From Soonwooa buanensis (GTDB taxonomy: Bacteria; Bacteroidota; Bacteroidia; Flavobacteriales; Weeksellaceae): 64,000 nt of DNA. Made by a program: the position numbers and the translations under genes. Shown in pieces: positions 54,901-62,442 of this stretch (position 1 is the stretch's first letter; each line of letters begins with the position of its first letter). The stretch spans positions 62,001-126,000 of the forward strand of contig NZ_FUYZ01000005.1 of the NCBI RefSeq assembly GCF_900167905.1, read 5' to 3'. The notes beneath the pieces were generated by a model that ran no database searches, was not told where the DNA came from, and was given only the letters and a program-made list of their open reading frames with translations.

Positions 54901-55436
54901 AAAAAGCAAAAGCCATCGAATTACTTAATCTTATTAGTAAAGAAATTCCTGAGTCAAAATACAATGATCCACGTTCTGTAAGTGCAATTGCTTATGCATA
55001 CATTGTTGCTGGTGACGAACAGAAAGGTCTTAAAATGGCGGAGGCTATTAAGAAAGATATCTTTAAAGAATACGATTATTATTTAGGTTTAACGCCTCAG
55101 TTCCAAGCTTATTCGGCTAGACAAATGGGAGCAAAACCAATGGAATATGCGTATTTAGTGAATTCTATTTCGGAAGCTTATAATGTGATAGGTCAAAAAG
55201 ACAAAGGTTATCAATACACGGTTAATGCTGTTTCAGTTATTGATAAACGATTTGATGCTTTTGTAAAAGAGTTACAAATGTTAGGAAAGGAGAAAGCTTT
55301 TAATAGATTGGACGAATCTCATAACATTACAAACTTCTATCAATATCTATTTGATGTGACCAATAAGTATGACACAACTTACGCCACAGAAAAAGAAGCA
55401 CAAGTGACACAAGCTTTGATGAAAGTCGCGCAATAA
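51948..55436 (+). CDS. DUF2723 / GT117 family membrane glycosyltransferase
   Basis: 1162 residues. The DUF2723 signature is at the N-terminus: LSTMERRLSFWDCGEYISSA, with the acidic DCGE pair after the first membrane helix, as in GT-C enzymes and eukaryotic TMEM260. About 12 hydrophobic segments run to residue 670. The rest is a large soluble periplasmic domain ending in TPR-like helices. TMEM260 is a protein O-mannosyltransferase, and bacterial members are thought to O-glycosylate secreted proteins; this is a family-level inference. A second GT-C-type gene follows after a terminator. Confidence 0.88.
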   Translation: MKNWTFKQWNTILGWVVFGIALITYLSTMERRLSFWDCGEYISSAVKLEVTHAPGAALFQLIGAVFAMFALGNSENYALVINALSAICSAFTILFLFWTITHFTRRLFNKEYSDLSVTEQIGVLFSGAIGALAFTFSDTFWYSAVEGEVYAMATMFIALLLWLSTKWENEYHDRGSERWIILIFFIVGLSVGVHMMCMLALPAACFVYYARNYKFTWKNFIIANLVTLLILGVVFKGIFPLIMTLFGKSEIFFVNGMGLPFNSGTIFAFAVLVLICYFLINYSRKIGKSLYQTIALSIVYMVIGFSCWMVIPIRANANPPMNLNDPDNAIGMLDYYNRVQYGDWPTMYGQNYTAYLDYNGILKNEDGSFKTDKTGDIYEKDEKSGRYRVVGERFNYVFNPAQVSFLPRMFSEDKSVIANYMSMYGAPDFTFNYDNEDAANSQEAQQYFDGLRKKFENGSLKYSDYNEAKQFELINVQRPSLAQNLDYFITFQNYYYFVRYLLWNFSGRQNDLEGNMQNTNGNFITGISFIDNNLWGNQNDMPAKFRNTSTVYFFMLPLLLGLLGFFFQLNRDFGRFYAILSLFILTSVAIVFYTGVKPFEVRERDYAMVGAFYAFAIWIGLGAATVFHFVQRKADSKNVNWALGAVLIAIPLMMGFQNYNSHDRSKRSAAYDYSYSSIKSLQKNALLFVFGDNDTYPVWGLQETEEMRPDVKIVNFTLLATPWYLDQMKRKTYEAAPVPSTFVHEDYRDGANDQVYMMTKKDWENIFANLHQAGAPETEFAEYRKFLTQDSMTVKEAVNFLKQKSENKTEILKMIFGENSKTERFNFIPVSKFVLPVNINNAVKSGIITAAEAPLAEKSITINYKKNSMFKNNLMLLDILANFDWKRPLNFSNGGVYDSENVFFLQDYLQLDGFSYRLVPIKTPESDSGEMGRVNAEQMYNVVKNYKWGNFKDLNVHFDVAALENILGYRLSTSRAAVALAQTGQKAKAIELLNLISKEIPESKYNDPRSVSAIAYAYIVAGDEQKGLKMAEAIKKDIFKEYDYYLGLTPQFQAYSARQMGAKPMEYAYLVNSISEAYNVIGQKDKGYQYTVNAVSVIDKRFDAFVKELQMLGKEKAFNRLDESHNITNFYQYLFDVTNKYDTTYATEKEAQVTQALMKVAQ

Positions 55437-55460
55437 AATTTATTGAAAATTAAAATAAAT

Positions 55461-55488
55461 ACAGGTCTTAAGTTTTCTTGAGGCCTGT
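55461..55488 (+). terminator. Terminator after the DUF2723 gene
   Basis: ACAGGTCTTAAG pairs with CTTGAGGCCTGT (two G-U pairs) around TTTT, followed by a short T-rich tract. Confidence 0.75.
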
Positions 55489-55506
55489 TATTATAAAACA
55501 CAAACA

Positions 55507-56982
55507 ATGAATAAAAAATTACCCATTTATGCTTGTATCGCCATCGTGTTGATCAAGTTTTTGTTTCTTTTGACGCATCATATTCAGGAGGACGCGTTGA
55601 TCACTTGGCGTGTCGCTCAGAATCTTTTGGACTACGGCGTTATAGGTTTTAATGGCGACGAAAAAATCTCATCTTCTACGACGCATACTTATGTTTTCGT
55701 CTCTTATTTTTTCAATTTGATTTTTGGGAAGGCGTATTTTATGTATCCGCTTCTCATTTTTAATTCAGTTTTGTTTACAATAGGAAGTTATTTTCTATCG
55801 AAAATGTTGTTAAAAGAATATTGGCAACAAGCGGTTTTTATTGTACTGTTTGGGATTTTGCCACCGTCGATTAAGATTTCAATTCTTGGGATGGAATATG
55901 GTATTCTTTTCTTTTTAGAAATGTCTTTGCTGTATTATGGATTTTATCAAAAAAAGAACTGGGCGTTATTGCTTTTTTCGCCGCTGATTTTGTTTACAAG
56001 GATTGATACGGTTATCTTTTTAGGAATCGTTTTTATAGTTGATTTAATTTGGAACAAAAAAATAAATTGGCGTTACATTTTAGGCGGAATAATCGGTGTT
56101 GGCGTTGTGTTAGCCTTTAACTGGTTTTACTTTGGAGAAGTTGTCAACAATACGATTACTGCGAAAAAATTGGCTTACGATAAAGAATTTTCAACGAGTC
56201 TTAGTTGGAAGTATTTCTTGATTAATTACGGCAACTATTGGGGAATGTTAAAGATGACGGCTAACTTTAATCCTTACACGATTTTGGTGTTGTTATTTGA
56301 GTTGTGCGCTTTCATTTATTTAGTGACAAAAAAGAATTCTCGTAACATTTTTTTGTGGATTATTTTTCTTTTTGCTTGGGCTAAACAAATTATTTTTATC
56401 TCTCAAAAATCTTATTTCGATTGGTATTATTGGGTGCCACAGATTTTGTTATTTGCGGTGATTATTGTATTTATTTTAGAACAAAAAACAAAACGAAATC
56501 TTTGGATGGCTTTGTTGCTTTTATTTTACATTGTTCCGATGCTTGCTTATCAAACCATACATTCTATCGCAACAGGAAATGGCGAATGGAATTACAGACG
56601 AAGCATTGGATTATTTTTGGACAAGTATGAAAAAGATAAAAACCAATGGATTTTCCTAGAGCCAGCTGGTTTTGTTCCTTATTATTCGCATCTTAAAACC
56701 ATTGACGAAGTTGGTTTGGTTGATCGTGGCGTACAAACCGAAATGATAAAAGATAAAAAGAATTTTTGGTTTAATACCATTAAAAATAGACAACCAAAAT
56801 ATATTTTGGCTTACAAAGATATTTATCAAGATCCTGAATCTGAGTATTATAGACAGCATTATAAACTTTTAAAAGAGTTTAGAATTAAAGATCATCTTAA
56901 AAGTGATAATCCAATTTTGGAAAAAATTTATAAACTAAAACCTTCTGGTAGAGATTATAATTTGTACGAAAGAATTAAATAG
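55507..56982 (+). CDS. GT-C-fold membrane protein, probable glycosyltransferase
   Basis: 491 residues, about 11 membrane helices in the first 370, then a soluble periplasmic tail. After helix 1 the sequence HHIQEDALITWRVAQNLLDYG, followed by FNGDE, matches the acidic first-loop pattern (DDAYITFRYARNL...GE) of lipid-sugar-dependent GT-C transferases such as arabinofuranosyl- and mannosyltransferases. The donor would be a polyprenyl-phosphate sugar; acceptor unknown. Position behind the DUF2723 gene suggests a related glycosylation task. Not part of a named family that I recognise. Confidence 0.68.
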   Translation: MNKKLPIYACIAIVLIKFLFLLTHHIQEDALITWRVAQNLLDYGVIGFNGDEKISSSTTHTYVFVSYFFNLIFGKAYFMYPLLIFNSVLFTIGSYFLSKMLLKEYWQQAVFIVLFGILPPSIKISILGMEYGILFFLEMSLLYYGFYQKKNWALLLFSPLILFTRIDTVIFLGIVFIVDLIWNKKINWRYILGGIIGVGVVLAFNWFYFGEVVNNTITAKKLAYDKEFSTSLSWKYFLINYGNYWGMLKMTANFNPYTILVLLFELCAFIYLVTKKNSRNIFLWIIFLFAWAKQIIFISQKSYFDWYYWVPQILLFAVIIVFILEQKTKRNLWMALLLLFYIVPMLAYQTIHSIATGNGEWNYRRSIGLFLDKYEKDKNQWIFLEPAGFVPYYSHLKTIDEVGLVDRGVQTEMIKDKKNFWFNTIKNRQPKYILAYKDIYQDPESEYYRQHYKLLKEFRIKDHLKSDNPILEKIYKLKPSGRDYNLYERIK

Positions 56983-56993
56983 TAATTGCGATT

Positions 56994-57119
56994 TATGAAT
57001 TATGAATTATGAATTATGAATTATGAATTATGAATTATGAATTATGAATTATGAATTATGAATTATGAATTATGAATTATGAATTATGAATTATGAATTA
57101 TGAATTATGAATTATGAAT
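56994..57119 (+). repeat. Perfect 7-bp tandem repeat, TATGAAT x 18
   Basis: Eighteen uninterrupted identical TATGAAT units (126 bp). It ends one base before the -7 promoter box of the DUF1697 gene, so it fills the -10 to -135 region of that promoter. In no frame does it stay open, so it is not coding. No -33 TTG motif exists inside it. Confidence 0.97.
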
Positions 57120-57127
57120 TAATTTTG
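57120..57127 (+). promoter_or_regulatory. -7 promoter box between two heptamer arrays
   Basis: TAATTTTG matches TAnnTTTG. It joins the TATGAAT array to the TAAAACC array. The 12-mer GAATTAATTTTG spanning this junction recurs exactly at the pepE promoter (61682-61693). Confidence 0.72.
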
Positions 57128-57169
57128 TAAAACCTAAAACCTAAAACCTAAAACCTAAAACCTAAAACC
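57128..57169 (+). repeat. Perfect 7-bp tandem repeat, TAAAACC x 6, forming the 5' leader
   Basis: Six identical TAAAACC units, then a partial unit TAAAG and the ATG at 57175. With transcription starting just after the -7 box, almost the whole 5' UTR is this repeat. Confidence 0.95.
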
Positions 57170-57174
57170 TAAAG

Positions 57175-57702
57175 ATGAAATTTTGTGCATTTCTTCGTGG
57201 CGTCAATGTCAACGGTACTTCCATGAAGATGAAAGACGTTTGCAACGTTTTTTCAAATTCGGGAATGCAGAATGTACAAAGCCTTTTAGCAAGTGGTAAT
57301 ATCCTTTTTGAACCTGAAAATGATGCTGAAACTTTAAAACCAATTTTAGAGAAAGCGATGTCTGAGGCTTTTAGTTACGAGGCTTTTTTGTTTGTCAGAA
57401 GTTTGGAGGAAATTAAATCTATTGCAGAAAATATACCTTTTGAAACTAAAGAAGATTTTCATAATTATGTTTTTATTTCGGATAAAAATACAACGAAAGA
57501 CTTGCTAATTTTTTTCGAAAACGCTAATAATAAAGATCAAGAATCTGCCAAAATTGTCAAGGATGTGTTCTATTGGCAGACTCCGAAAGGAAATACTTTG
57601 CAATCCGACTTTGGCAAAATTTTGGGAAAGAAAAGTCTAAAGGATAAACTTACAAGTCGTAATTTTAACACCATTGAAAAAATTATAACAAAACTGAAAT
57701 AA
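57175..57702 (+). CDS. DUF1697 family protein
   Basis: 175 residues, cytoplasmic. The family opening FCAFLRGVNVNGTSMKMKDV and SGMQNVQSLLASGNILFE are the DUF1697 hallmarks; function is unknown. The end NFNTIEKIITKLK also fits. It is expressed from the repeat-flanked promoter, and kdsA starts 5 bp after its stop, so kdsA may depend on the same promoter. Confidence 0.92.
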   Translation: MKFCAFLRGVNVNGTSMKMKDVCNVFSNSGMQNVQSLLASGNILFEPENDAETLKPILEKAMSEAFSYEAFLFVRSLEEIKSIAENIPFETKEDFHNYVFISDKNTTKDLLIFFENANNKDQESAKIVKDVFYWQTPKGNTLQSDFGKILGKKSLKDKLTSRNFNTIEKIITKLK

Positions 57703-57706
57703 TCTT

Positions 57707-58516
57707 ATGATACAATATTTAGAAAACATAAAGCACAAAGATTCCAAAAACTTCTTTTTAATTGCTGGACCTTGTATTATCGAAGGTGAAGATATGGCGC
57801 TGCGTATTGCAGAAAAAGTGATTGAAATCACTGATAAATACAATATTCCTTACATTTTTAAAGGAAGTTTTAAAAAAGCGAATCGTAGTAGAGTAGACTC
57901 TTTCACAACAATTGGTGAAGAAAAATCTCTAGAAATTCTTAAAAAGGTTGGCGAAACTTTTAACATTCCAACAACAACAGACATCCACGAAAACGAACAT
58001 GCCGCTTTGGCAGCGCAATATGTTGACGTGTTGCAGATTCCAGCATTTTTGGTGCGTCAGACCGATCTTTTGGTTGCAGCTGCTAAAACTGGAAAATGTG
58101 TAACACTTAAGAAAGGTCAATTTTTGTCACCAGAAGCGATGCAATTTGCAGTTCAGAAAATCACAGATTCTAACAACCCAAAAGTTGCCATTATCGAAAG
58201 AGGAAATTCTTTTGGATACACCGATTTAATTGTTGATTACCGCGGAATCCCGACCATGCAACAATATGCGCCAGTTATTTTGGATGTGACACATTCTTTG
58301 CAGCAACCTAACCAAAACTCGGGTGTTACAGGTGGACGACCAGAACTCATTGAGACGATCGCGAAAGCTGGTATTGCTGTGGGTGCAGATGGATTGTTTA
58401 TTGAGACGCATCCAACACCAGAAACGGCGTTGTCCGACGGCGCAAATATGCTAAGGTTAGACAGATTAGAAGATCTTATGCAAAAATTGACACGCGTACG
58501 AGAAGCGATTATTTAA
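57707..58516 (+). CDS. kdsA: 3-deoxy-8-phosphooctulonate synthase (KDO-8-P synthase)
   Basis: 269 residues. Condenses phosphoenolpyruvate and arabinose-5-phosphate to KDO-8-P for lipopolysaccharide core. Motifs: FLIAGPCIIEGED at the N-terminus, FKGSFKKANRS for PEP binding, TDIHE, IPAFLVRQTDLLVAA, and the conserved DVTHSLQQPN. Metal ligands: the family Cys (residues in GPCII) plus His, Glu and Asp; this is consistent with the metal-dependent subtype, but not certain. Complete length. Follows the DUF1697 gene by 5 bp. Confidence 0.96.
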   Translation: MIQYLENIKHKDSKNFFLIAGPCIIEGEDMALRIAEKVIEITDKYNIPYIFKGSFKKANRSRVDSFTTIGEEKSLEILKKVGETFNIPTTTDIHENEHAALAAQYVDVLQIPAFLVRQTDLLVAAAKTGKCVTLKKGQFLSPEAMQFAVQKITDSNNPKVAIIERGNSFGYTDLIVDYRGIPTMQQYAPVILDVTHSLQQPNQNSGVTGGRPELIETIAKAGIAVGADGLFIETHPTPETALSDGANMLRLDRLEDLMQKLTRVREAII

Positions 58517-58522
58517 AAATAA

Positions 58523-58553
58523 AAAAGGAGTTTGAAAGTATCAAACTCCTTTT
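58523..58553 (+). terminator. Terminator after kdsA
   Basis: AAAAGGAGTTTGA pairs with TCAAACTCCTTTT around a 5-nt loop, then GTTTT. Confidence 0.9.
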
Positions 58554-58767
58554 GTTTTAGTGGAAAAAATTTTACAACAATTAAAAATCTGAATGATTTT
58601 TTAATATAACAAAGCTAGGCTATTTGTATTTTGTACATAGTTTTTTGTGATTAAAAAATAATTAAAAATTTTAATGACATCTAAACAATCTTTTTAAGGC
58701 TTTACACGTTTTTAGATTTTAAATAATCAACATTAATCGTATATTTAACGACCAAAAAAACGAAGCA

Positions 58768-61212
58768 TTGAAAAATTATATTTCCTTATTTCTTTTGATG
58801 ACGCCTTTGGCTGTTTTCTCGCAAATTAACCTTAAAGTTTTGGATGAAGACGGCAACGCAGTTGGCCAAGCAAAAGTGACTTATAACAATCAAGAATACC
58901 AAACCGACAACAAAGGTTTTATTAAAATCCCTTTAGGAACCGAAGTTACAAGCTTATCGGTGGAGAAAGAAGATTTCAAATCTTTTACCAAACAAATTCC
59001 TCTAACGCCAAAAACGCAGAACCTTAACGTCTTGTTTATACCAGTTACAAAGGTTAATGAGATTAAAGAAGTTGTTTTCCAAAAGAAAATAAAACCAAAA
59101 TCTAATGACCTTAGTTCTGTTGAAATTTCGCCAAGAGAAGCGCAAATTGTCGCTTCACTCTCTGGTGGTGTAGAAGGTTTGATCAAAACGCTTCCACAAT
59201 TTAACTCCAATACCGAACTTAGTTCGCAATATATGGTGCGTGGTGGTAATTATGACGAAAACTTGATTTATATTAATGATATAGAAATCTATCGTCCATT
59301 CTTAATTAGAAACTCTTTACAAGAAGGGATGAGTATCATTAACCCAGATATGGTTGGTTCGCTTAACGTATCTGCGGGAGGTTTCGAAGCACGTTATGGC
59401 GACAAGATGTCATCGGTGCTTAACATCTATTATAGACAACCACGAGAATTGGAACTTTCTGGTGAGGCTTCTCTTATCGGTGGTCGATTAACTTTAGGCG
59501 GAACAACAAAGGATAAAAAATTGTCAGCTTTGATAAGTGGAAGATATCGAAATACGAATTTGGTTTTAAATACACTTAATGAAGACACGGATTTTAATCC
59601 GCAGTACATGGATTTTCAGTCGTATATCAACTACGATTTTAATGATAAACTAAAATTATCGTTTTTAGGATATTTTTCGAAAAACGATTACGAGATGATT
59701 CCAAAACAAAAAGAAGTTGAGTTTGGATCATTGTTTCAGCCAATTCGTTTGACTGTTGGTTACAATGGTAAAGAAGACGATCAGTACAAAAACATGATGG
59801 GAACTTTAAGCCTTAACTACAAGCCAACCAAACAATGGAATCTTGGTGTTGATGCTTTTGCTTATCAAAACCGTGAGCGCGAATATTACAGCATTGCTTC
59901 GGGGTATATGTTACAAGCATTCAACCCAGAAACTGGCGATCCAGAAGCGACTTACGATGCGGGCGGACAAATCGATCACGCTCGTAATGATCTTAAAGTT
60001 CGTACGATGGGGGCGCAGGCGAGAGCTCGTTTTTCACCAAATGTAAATACTGATTTTGAAGTTGGTGTTAAAGTCGAAAAAGAAAAACTACAAGACAACA
60101 CTAACGAATGGCAATTGGTCGATTCTTTAGGTTACAGTACGCCGAGAGATTTTGTCCTTCCAGGAAATCTTGACGCTTCTGCTTTAAAGTTAAAATACCA
60201 CATGGCTGGTGTTAACGATATCGATGCGACGAGATTATCAGCTTACGCCCAATATTCTCAAAAATTCAATTGGGGAGATAACAAAGTCTTTGTTAATGCA
60301 GGTGTGAGAGTACAAAATTGGAGTTTTAATAAAGAAACTTTGGTAAGTCCAAGAGCTCAGTTTGCGATCAAACCAAATTGGGATATGGATATGTTGTTCA
60401 AGTTGACGGGTGGTGTATATTACCAAGCGCCTTTCTATAAGGAAATTAAAGACCTTAATGGTGATTTTAACCCGAATATCAAAGCGCAACGCTCTTATCA
60501 AATTATCTTGAGCAACGACTACGAATTCCGTATCGGAACAGCTAAAGATTCAAAACCGTTTAAGTTAACGACTGAAGCTTACTATAAGAAATTTGATAAC
60601 TTAATTCCTTATTATTTGGATAATGTGAGAATACGTTATTCTGGTAAAAATAATGCGGAAGGTTATGCTTATGGGTTGGATACAAGATTGTTTGGGGAGT
60701 TTGTTCCGGGTGTAGATTCTTGGATTTCTGCAAGTTATGCTCGTGTTTATGAAAATATTGAAAACAAAGGTTATATCCCAAGACCAACGGATCAAAGATT
60801 TAGATTTTCGTTGTTCTATCAAGATTATATGCCGAAGTTCCCGAGTATGCGTGTTAACTTGACCTTGACTTACGCAAGTGGATTGCCGTCTGGTACTCCA
60901 GTTACGTTCGATAGCAATGGACAACCAGATTATACTGCGGCTTATACTTTCCAAAAAACTTTGCCAGCTTACAAGCGTGTAGATATTGGACTTTCTAAAG
61001 TTTTTATCGACCAAAAAGACAACAAAGTGACTGGCGGATTCTGGGGTAATTTCCGAGAATTGACGTTGGGTGTACAGATTTTCAATGCGTTTAATATCAA
61101 TAATACAGTTGCCAATCAATGGGTTAATGATGTTAACAGCACCGCTTATTATCCGGTTCCGGTTCGATTGACAGGACGATTCTTTAATGTAAAATTAGAG
61201 TTTAAACTATAA
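58768..61212 (+). CDS. TonB-dependent outer-membrane receptor with CarboxypepD-like N-terminus
   Basis: 814 residues from a TTG start, chosen because it gives an intact signal peptide (LFLLMTPLAVFSQ). About 20-100: carboxypeptidase-regulatory-like domain (LKVLDEDGNAVGQAKVTY). About 110-230: plug (SSVEISPREAQIVASL, QYMVRGGNYDENLIYINDIE, GGFEARYGDKMSSVLNI). The rest is the 22-strand barrel, ending with FNVKLEFKL and a terminal aromatic-containing strand. No SusD partner is adjacent, so it is probably not a polysaccharide-utilisation receptor; substrate unknown. Own terminator. Confidence 0.92.
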   Translation: MKNYISLFLLMTPLAVFSQINLKVLDEDGNAVGQAKVTYNNQEYQTDNKGFIKIPLGTEVTSLSVEKEDFKSFTKQIPLTPKTQNLNVLFIPVTKVNEIKEVVFQKKIKPKSNDLSSVEISPREAQIVASLSGGVEGLIKTLPQFNSNTELSSQYMVRGGNYDENLIYINDIEIYRPFLIRNSLQEGMSIINPDMVGSLNVSAGGFEARYGDKMSSVLNIYYRQPRELELSGEASLIGGRLTLGGTTKDKKLSALISGRYRNTNLVLNTLNEDTDFNPQYMDFQSYINYDFNDKLKLSFLGYFSKNDYEMIPKQKEVEFGSLFQPIRLTVGYNGKEDDQYKNMMGTLSLNYKPTKQWNLGVDAFAYQNREREYYSIASGYMLQAFNPETGDPEATYDAGGQIDHARNDLKVRTMGAQARARFSPNVNTDFEVGVKVEKEKLQDNTNEWQLVDSLGYSTPRDFVLPGNLDASALKLKYHMAGVNDIDATRLSAYAQYSQKFNWGDNKVFVNAGVRVQNWSFNKETLVSPRAQFAIKPNWDMDMLFKLTGGVYYQAPFYKEIKDLNGDFNPNIKAQRSYQIILSNDYEFRIGTAKDSKPFKLTTEAYYKKFDNLIPYYLDNVRIRYSGKNNAEGYAYGLDTRLFGEFVPGVDSWISASYARVYENIENKGYIPRPTDQRFRFSLFYQDYMPKFPSMRVNLTLTYASGLPSGTPVTFDSNGQPDYTAAYTFQKTLPAYKRVDIGLSKVFIDQKDNKVTGGFWGNFRELTLGVQIFNAFNINNTVANQWVNDVNSTAYYPVPVRLTGRFFNVKLEFKL

Positions 61213-61213
61213 A

Positions 61214-61245
61214 AAAAATGCTTCGCGATTTTGCGAAGCATTTTT
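61214..61245 (+). terminator. Terminator after the TonB receptor
   Basis: AAAAATGCTTCGC pairs with GCGAAGCATTTTT around a 6-nt loop, then GTTTT. Confidence 0.92.
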
Positions 61246-61250
61246 GTTTT

Positions 61251-61416
61251 AGGCTGTGTCCCTTCGCTCGGTAACTTCCGGCGCTTGCTACGCCGCGCCT
61301 CCAGTTCCTCACTTGGGTCGGGCTGTTCGCTATATCTTGACGAGCTCGCTCGGACGGCTCCGCTGCGCTCCGCCGCCTCACTCACCCGCAAGGATGCCGC
61401 TGCCATCCCTCACAGA
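61251..61416. repeat. GC-rich intergenic element (copy 2)
   Basis: About 165 bp with a G+C content far above the genome, full of CGCTCGG, GGCGCTTGCTACGCC and GCTGCGCTCCGCCG self-complementary blocks. Ends include CGGGCTGTTCGCTATATCTT and AAGGATGCCGCTGCCATCCC. Blocks of this kind recur between genes in flavobacteria from memory. No open reading frame of credible composition. Confidence 0.6.
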
Positions 61417-61473
61417 AAGTGATAATAAGAAAATTTCCTCATCCAAATCAGAATCCCGAAATTTGTGTATAAA

Positions 61474-61550
61474 TTAGGAATTAGGAATTAGGAATTAGGA
61501 ATTAGGAATTAGGAGTTAGGAGTTAGGAGTTAGGAATTAGGAATTAGGAG
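61474..61550 (+). repeat. 7-bp tandem repeat, TTAGGA(A/G) x 11
   Basis: Eleven consecutive heptamers. Units 1-5, 9 and 10 are TTAGGAA; units 6-8 and 11 are TTAGGAG. The block-wise variants suggest past duplication of single units. Confidence 0.95.
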
Positions 61551-61590
61551 TTCGTCGCTTCGAGTAGCGCAGCGTATCGAGAAGTTTTTA

Positions 61591-61688
61591 GATTTACGAA
61601 TTAAGATTTACGAATTAAGATTTACGAATTAAGATTTACGAATTAAGATTTACGAATTAAGATTTACGAATTAAGATTTACGAATTAA
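61591..61688 (+). repeat. 14-bp tandem repeat (two heptamers), GATTTACGAATTAA x 7
   Basis: Seven identical 14-mers, each made of GATTTAC and GAATTAA. The last unit runs into the TAATTTTG box of pepE. Confidence 0.97.
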
Positions 61689-61693
61689 TTTTG
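61686..61693 (+). promoter_or_regulatory. -7 promoter box of pepE between two repeat arrays
   Basis: TAATTTTG matches TAnnTTTG. The preceding bases give the 12-mer GAATTAATTTTG, identical to that of the DUF1697 promoter. Confidence 0.72.
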
Positions 61694-61728
61694 CCATAAA
61701 CCATAAACCATAAACCATAAACCGTAAA
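61694..61728 (+). repeat. 7-bp tandem repeat, CCATAAA x 4 plus CCGTAAA, forming the pepE leader
   Basis: Five heptamers directly after the -7 box, then CC and a run of eight A's ending in the ATG at 61738. Confidence 0.95.
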
Positions 61729-61737
61729 CCAAAAAAA

Positions 61738-62430
61738 ATGAATATAATATTAGCATCGACTTCCACATTATTTGGAGGACAATATTTAGAATACTTAAAA
61801 CCAGAATTAGAAAAACTTTTCGCCGACGTTGACGAGATTTTATTTATCCCATTTGCGCGTCCAGGAGGCATTTCGCATGAAGAATACACGGCAAAAGCTG
61901 CAAGTTTTTTTTCGACAATTGGTAAAAAAGTCAGAGGACTTCATGAGTTCGAGGACAAAGCCGAAACCATTAACCAAGCAAAAGCTTACTTCACAGGCGG
62001 AGGAAATACTTTTCTATTGGTAAAGACATTACACGAAGAACATTTGATGTCAGTTTTAAAACAAAATGTAGAATCAGGAAAAGCTTACTTAGGATGCAGC
62101 GCAGGAAGCAATATTGGTGGTGTTAATATGAAAACCACCAACGATATGCCGATTGTGTATCCGCCAAGTTTCGATTGTATGGGATTGGTTCCATTTAATA
62201 TCAATCCACATTATTTAGATCCAAATCCAGATTTGCACCATAATGGCGAAACCCGTGAAACAAGAATTTTGGAATTTCTAACGCAGAACGATCTTAAAGT
62301 TGTTGGCTTACGAGAAGGAAACTGGATTAGAAGAATCGACAACAGAATAACAGTTGAAGGCTCACAACTAACCCGAATATTCGAGCAAGGCAAAGAACCT
62401 TACGAAATCGAGTCGGGAAGCGAATTGTAA
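61738..62430 (+). CDS. pepE: Dipeptidase E (alpha-aspartyl dipeptidase, peptidase S51)
   Basis: 230 residues. Catalytic Ser121 lies in the nucleophile elbow GCSAGSN, as in E. coli PepE (S120). The TGGGNTF block (87-93) and INPHYLDPNP with the catalytic His are present. It cleaves dipeptides with N-terminal Asp in the cytoplasm. Full length. Its promoter sits between two tandem-repeat arrays. A secreted-protein gene starts 12 bp after the stop. Confidence 0.95.
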   Translation: MNIILASTSTLFGGQYLEYLKPELEKLFADVDEILFIPFARPGGISHEEYTAKAASFFSTIGKKVRGLHEFEDKAETINQAKAYFTGGGNTFLLVKTLHEEHLMSVLKQNVESGKAYLGCSAGSNIGGVNMKTTNDMPIVYPPSFDCMGLVPFNINPHYLDPNPDLHHNGETRETRILEFLTQNDLKVVGLREGNWIRRIDNRITVEGSQLTRIFEQGKEPYEIESGSEL

Positions 62431-62442
62431 ACACATAAAACG

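Larger units (their letters stand above)
61213..61737. other. Intergenic region between the TonB receptor and pepE (525 bp)
   Basis: Fully occupied by non-coding structure: terminator, GC-rich element, TTAGGAA-type heptamers, a short GC-rich palindrome-like segment (61551-61585), a 14-mer array, a promoter box and a CCATAAA array. The open frames crossing it have low-complexity or Arg/Ser/Ala-rich products and are not genes. Confidence 0.75.

Noticed and set aside
56994-57119. CRISPR array
   Set aside because: The units are 7 bp, contiguous and identical, with no spacers and no cas genes.
61231-61477. Protein-coding frames across the GC-rich block
   Set aside because: Products are Arg/Ser/Ala-rich with no family likeness, on both strands, and result from the biased composition.
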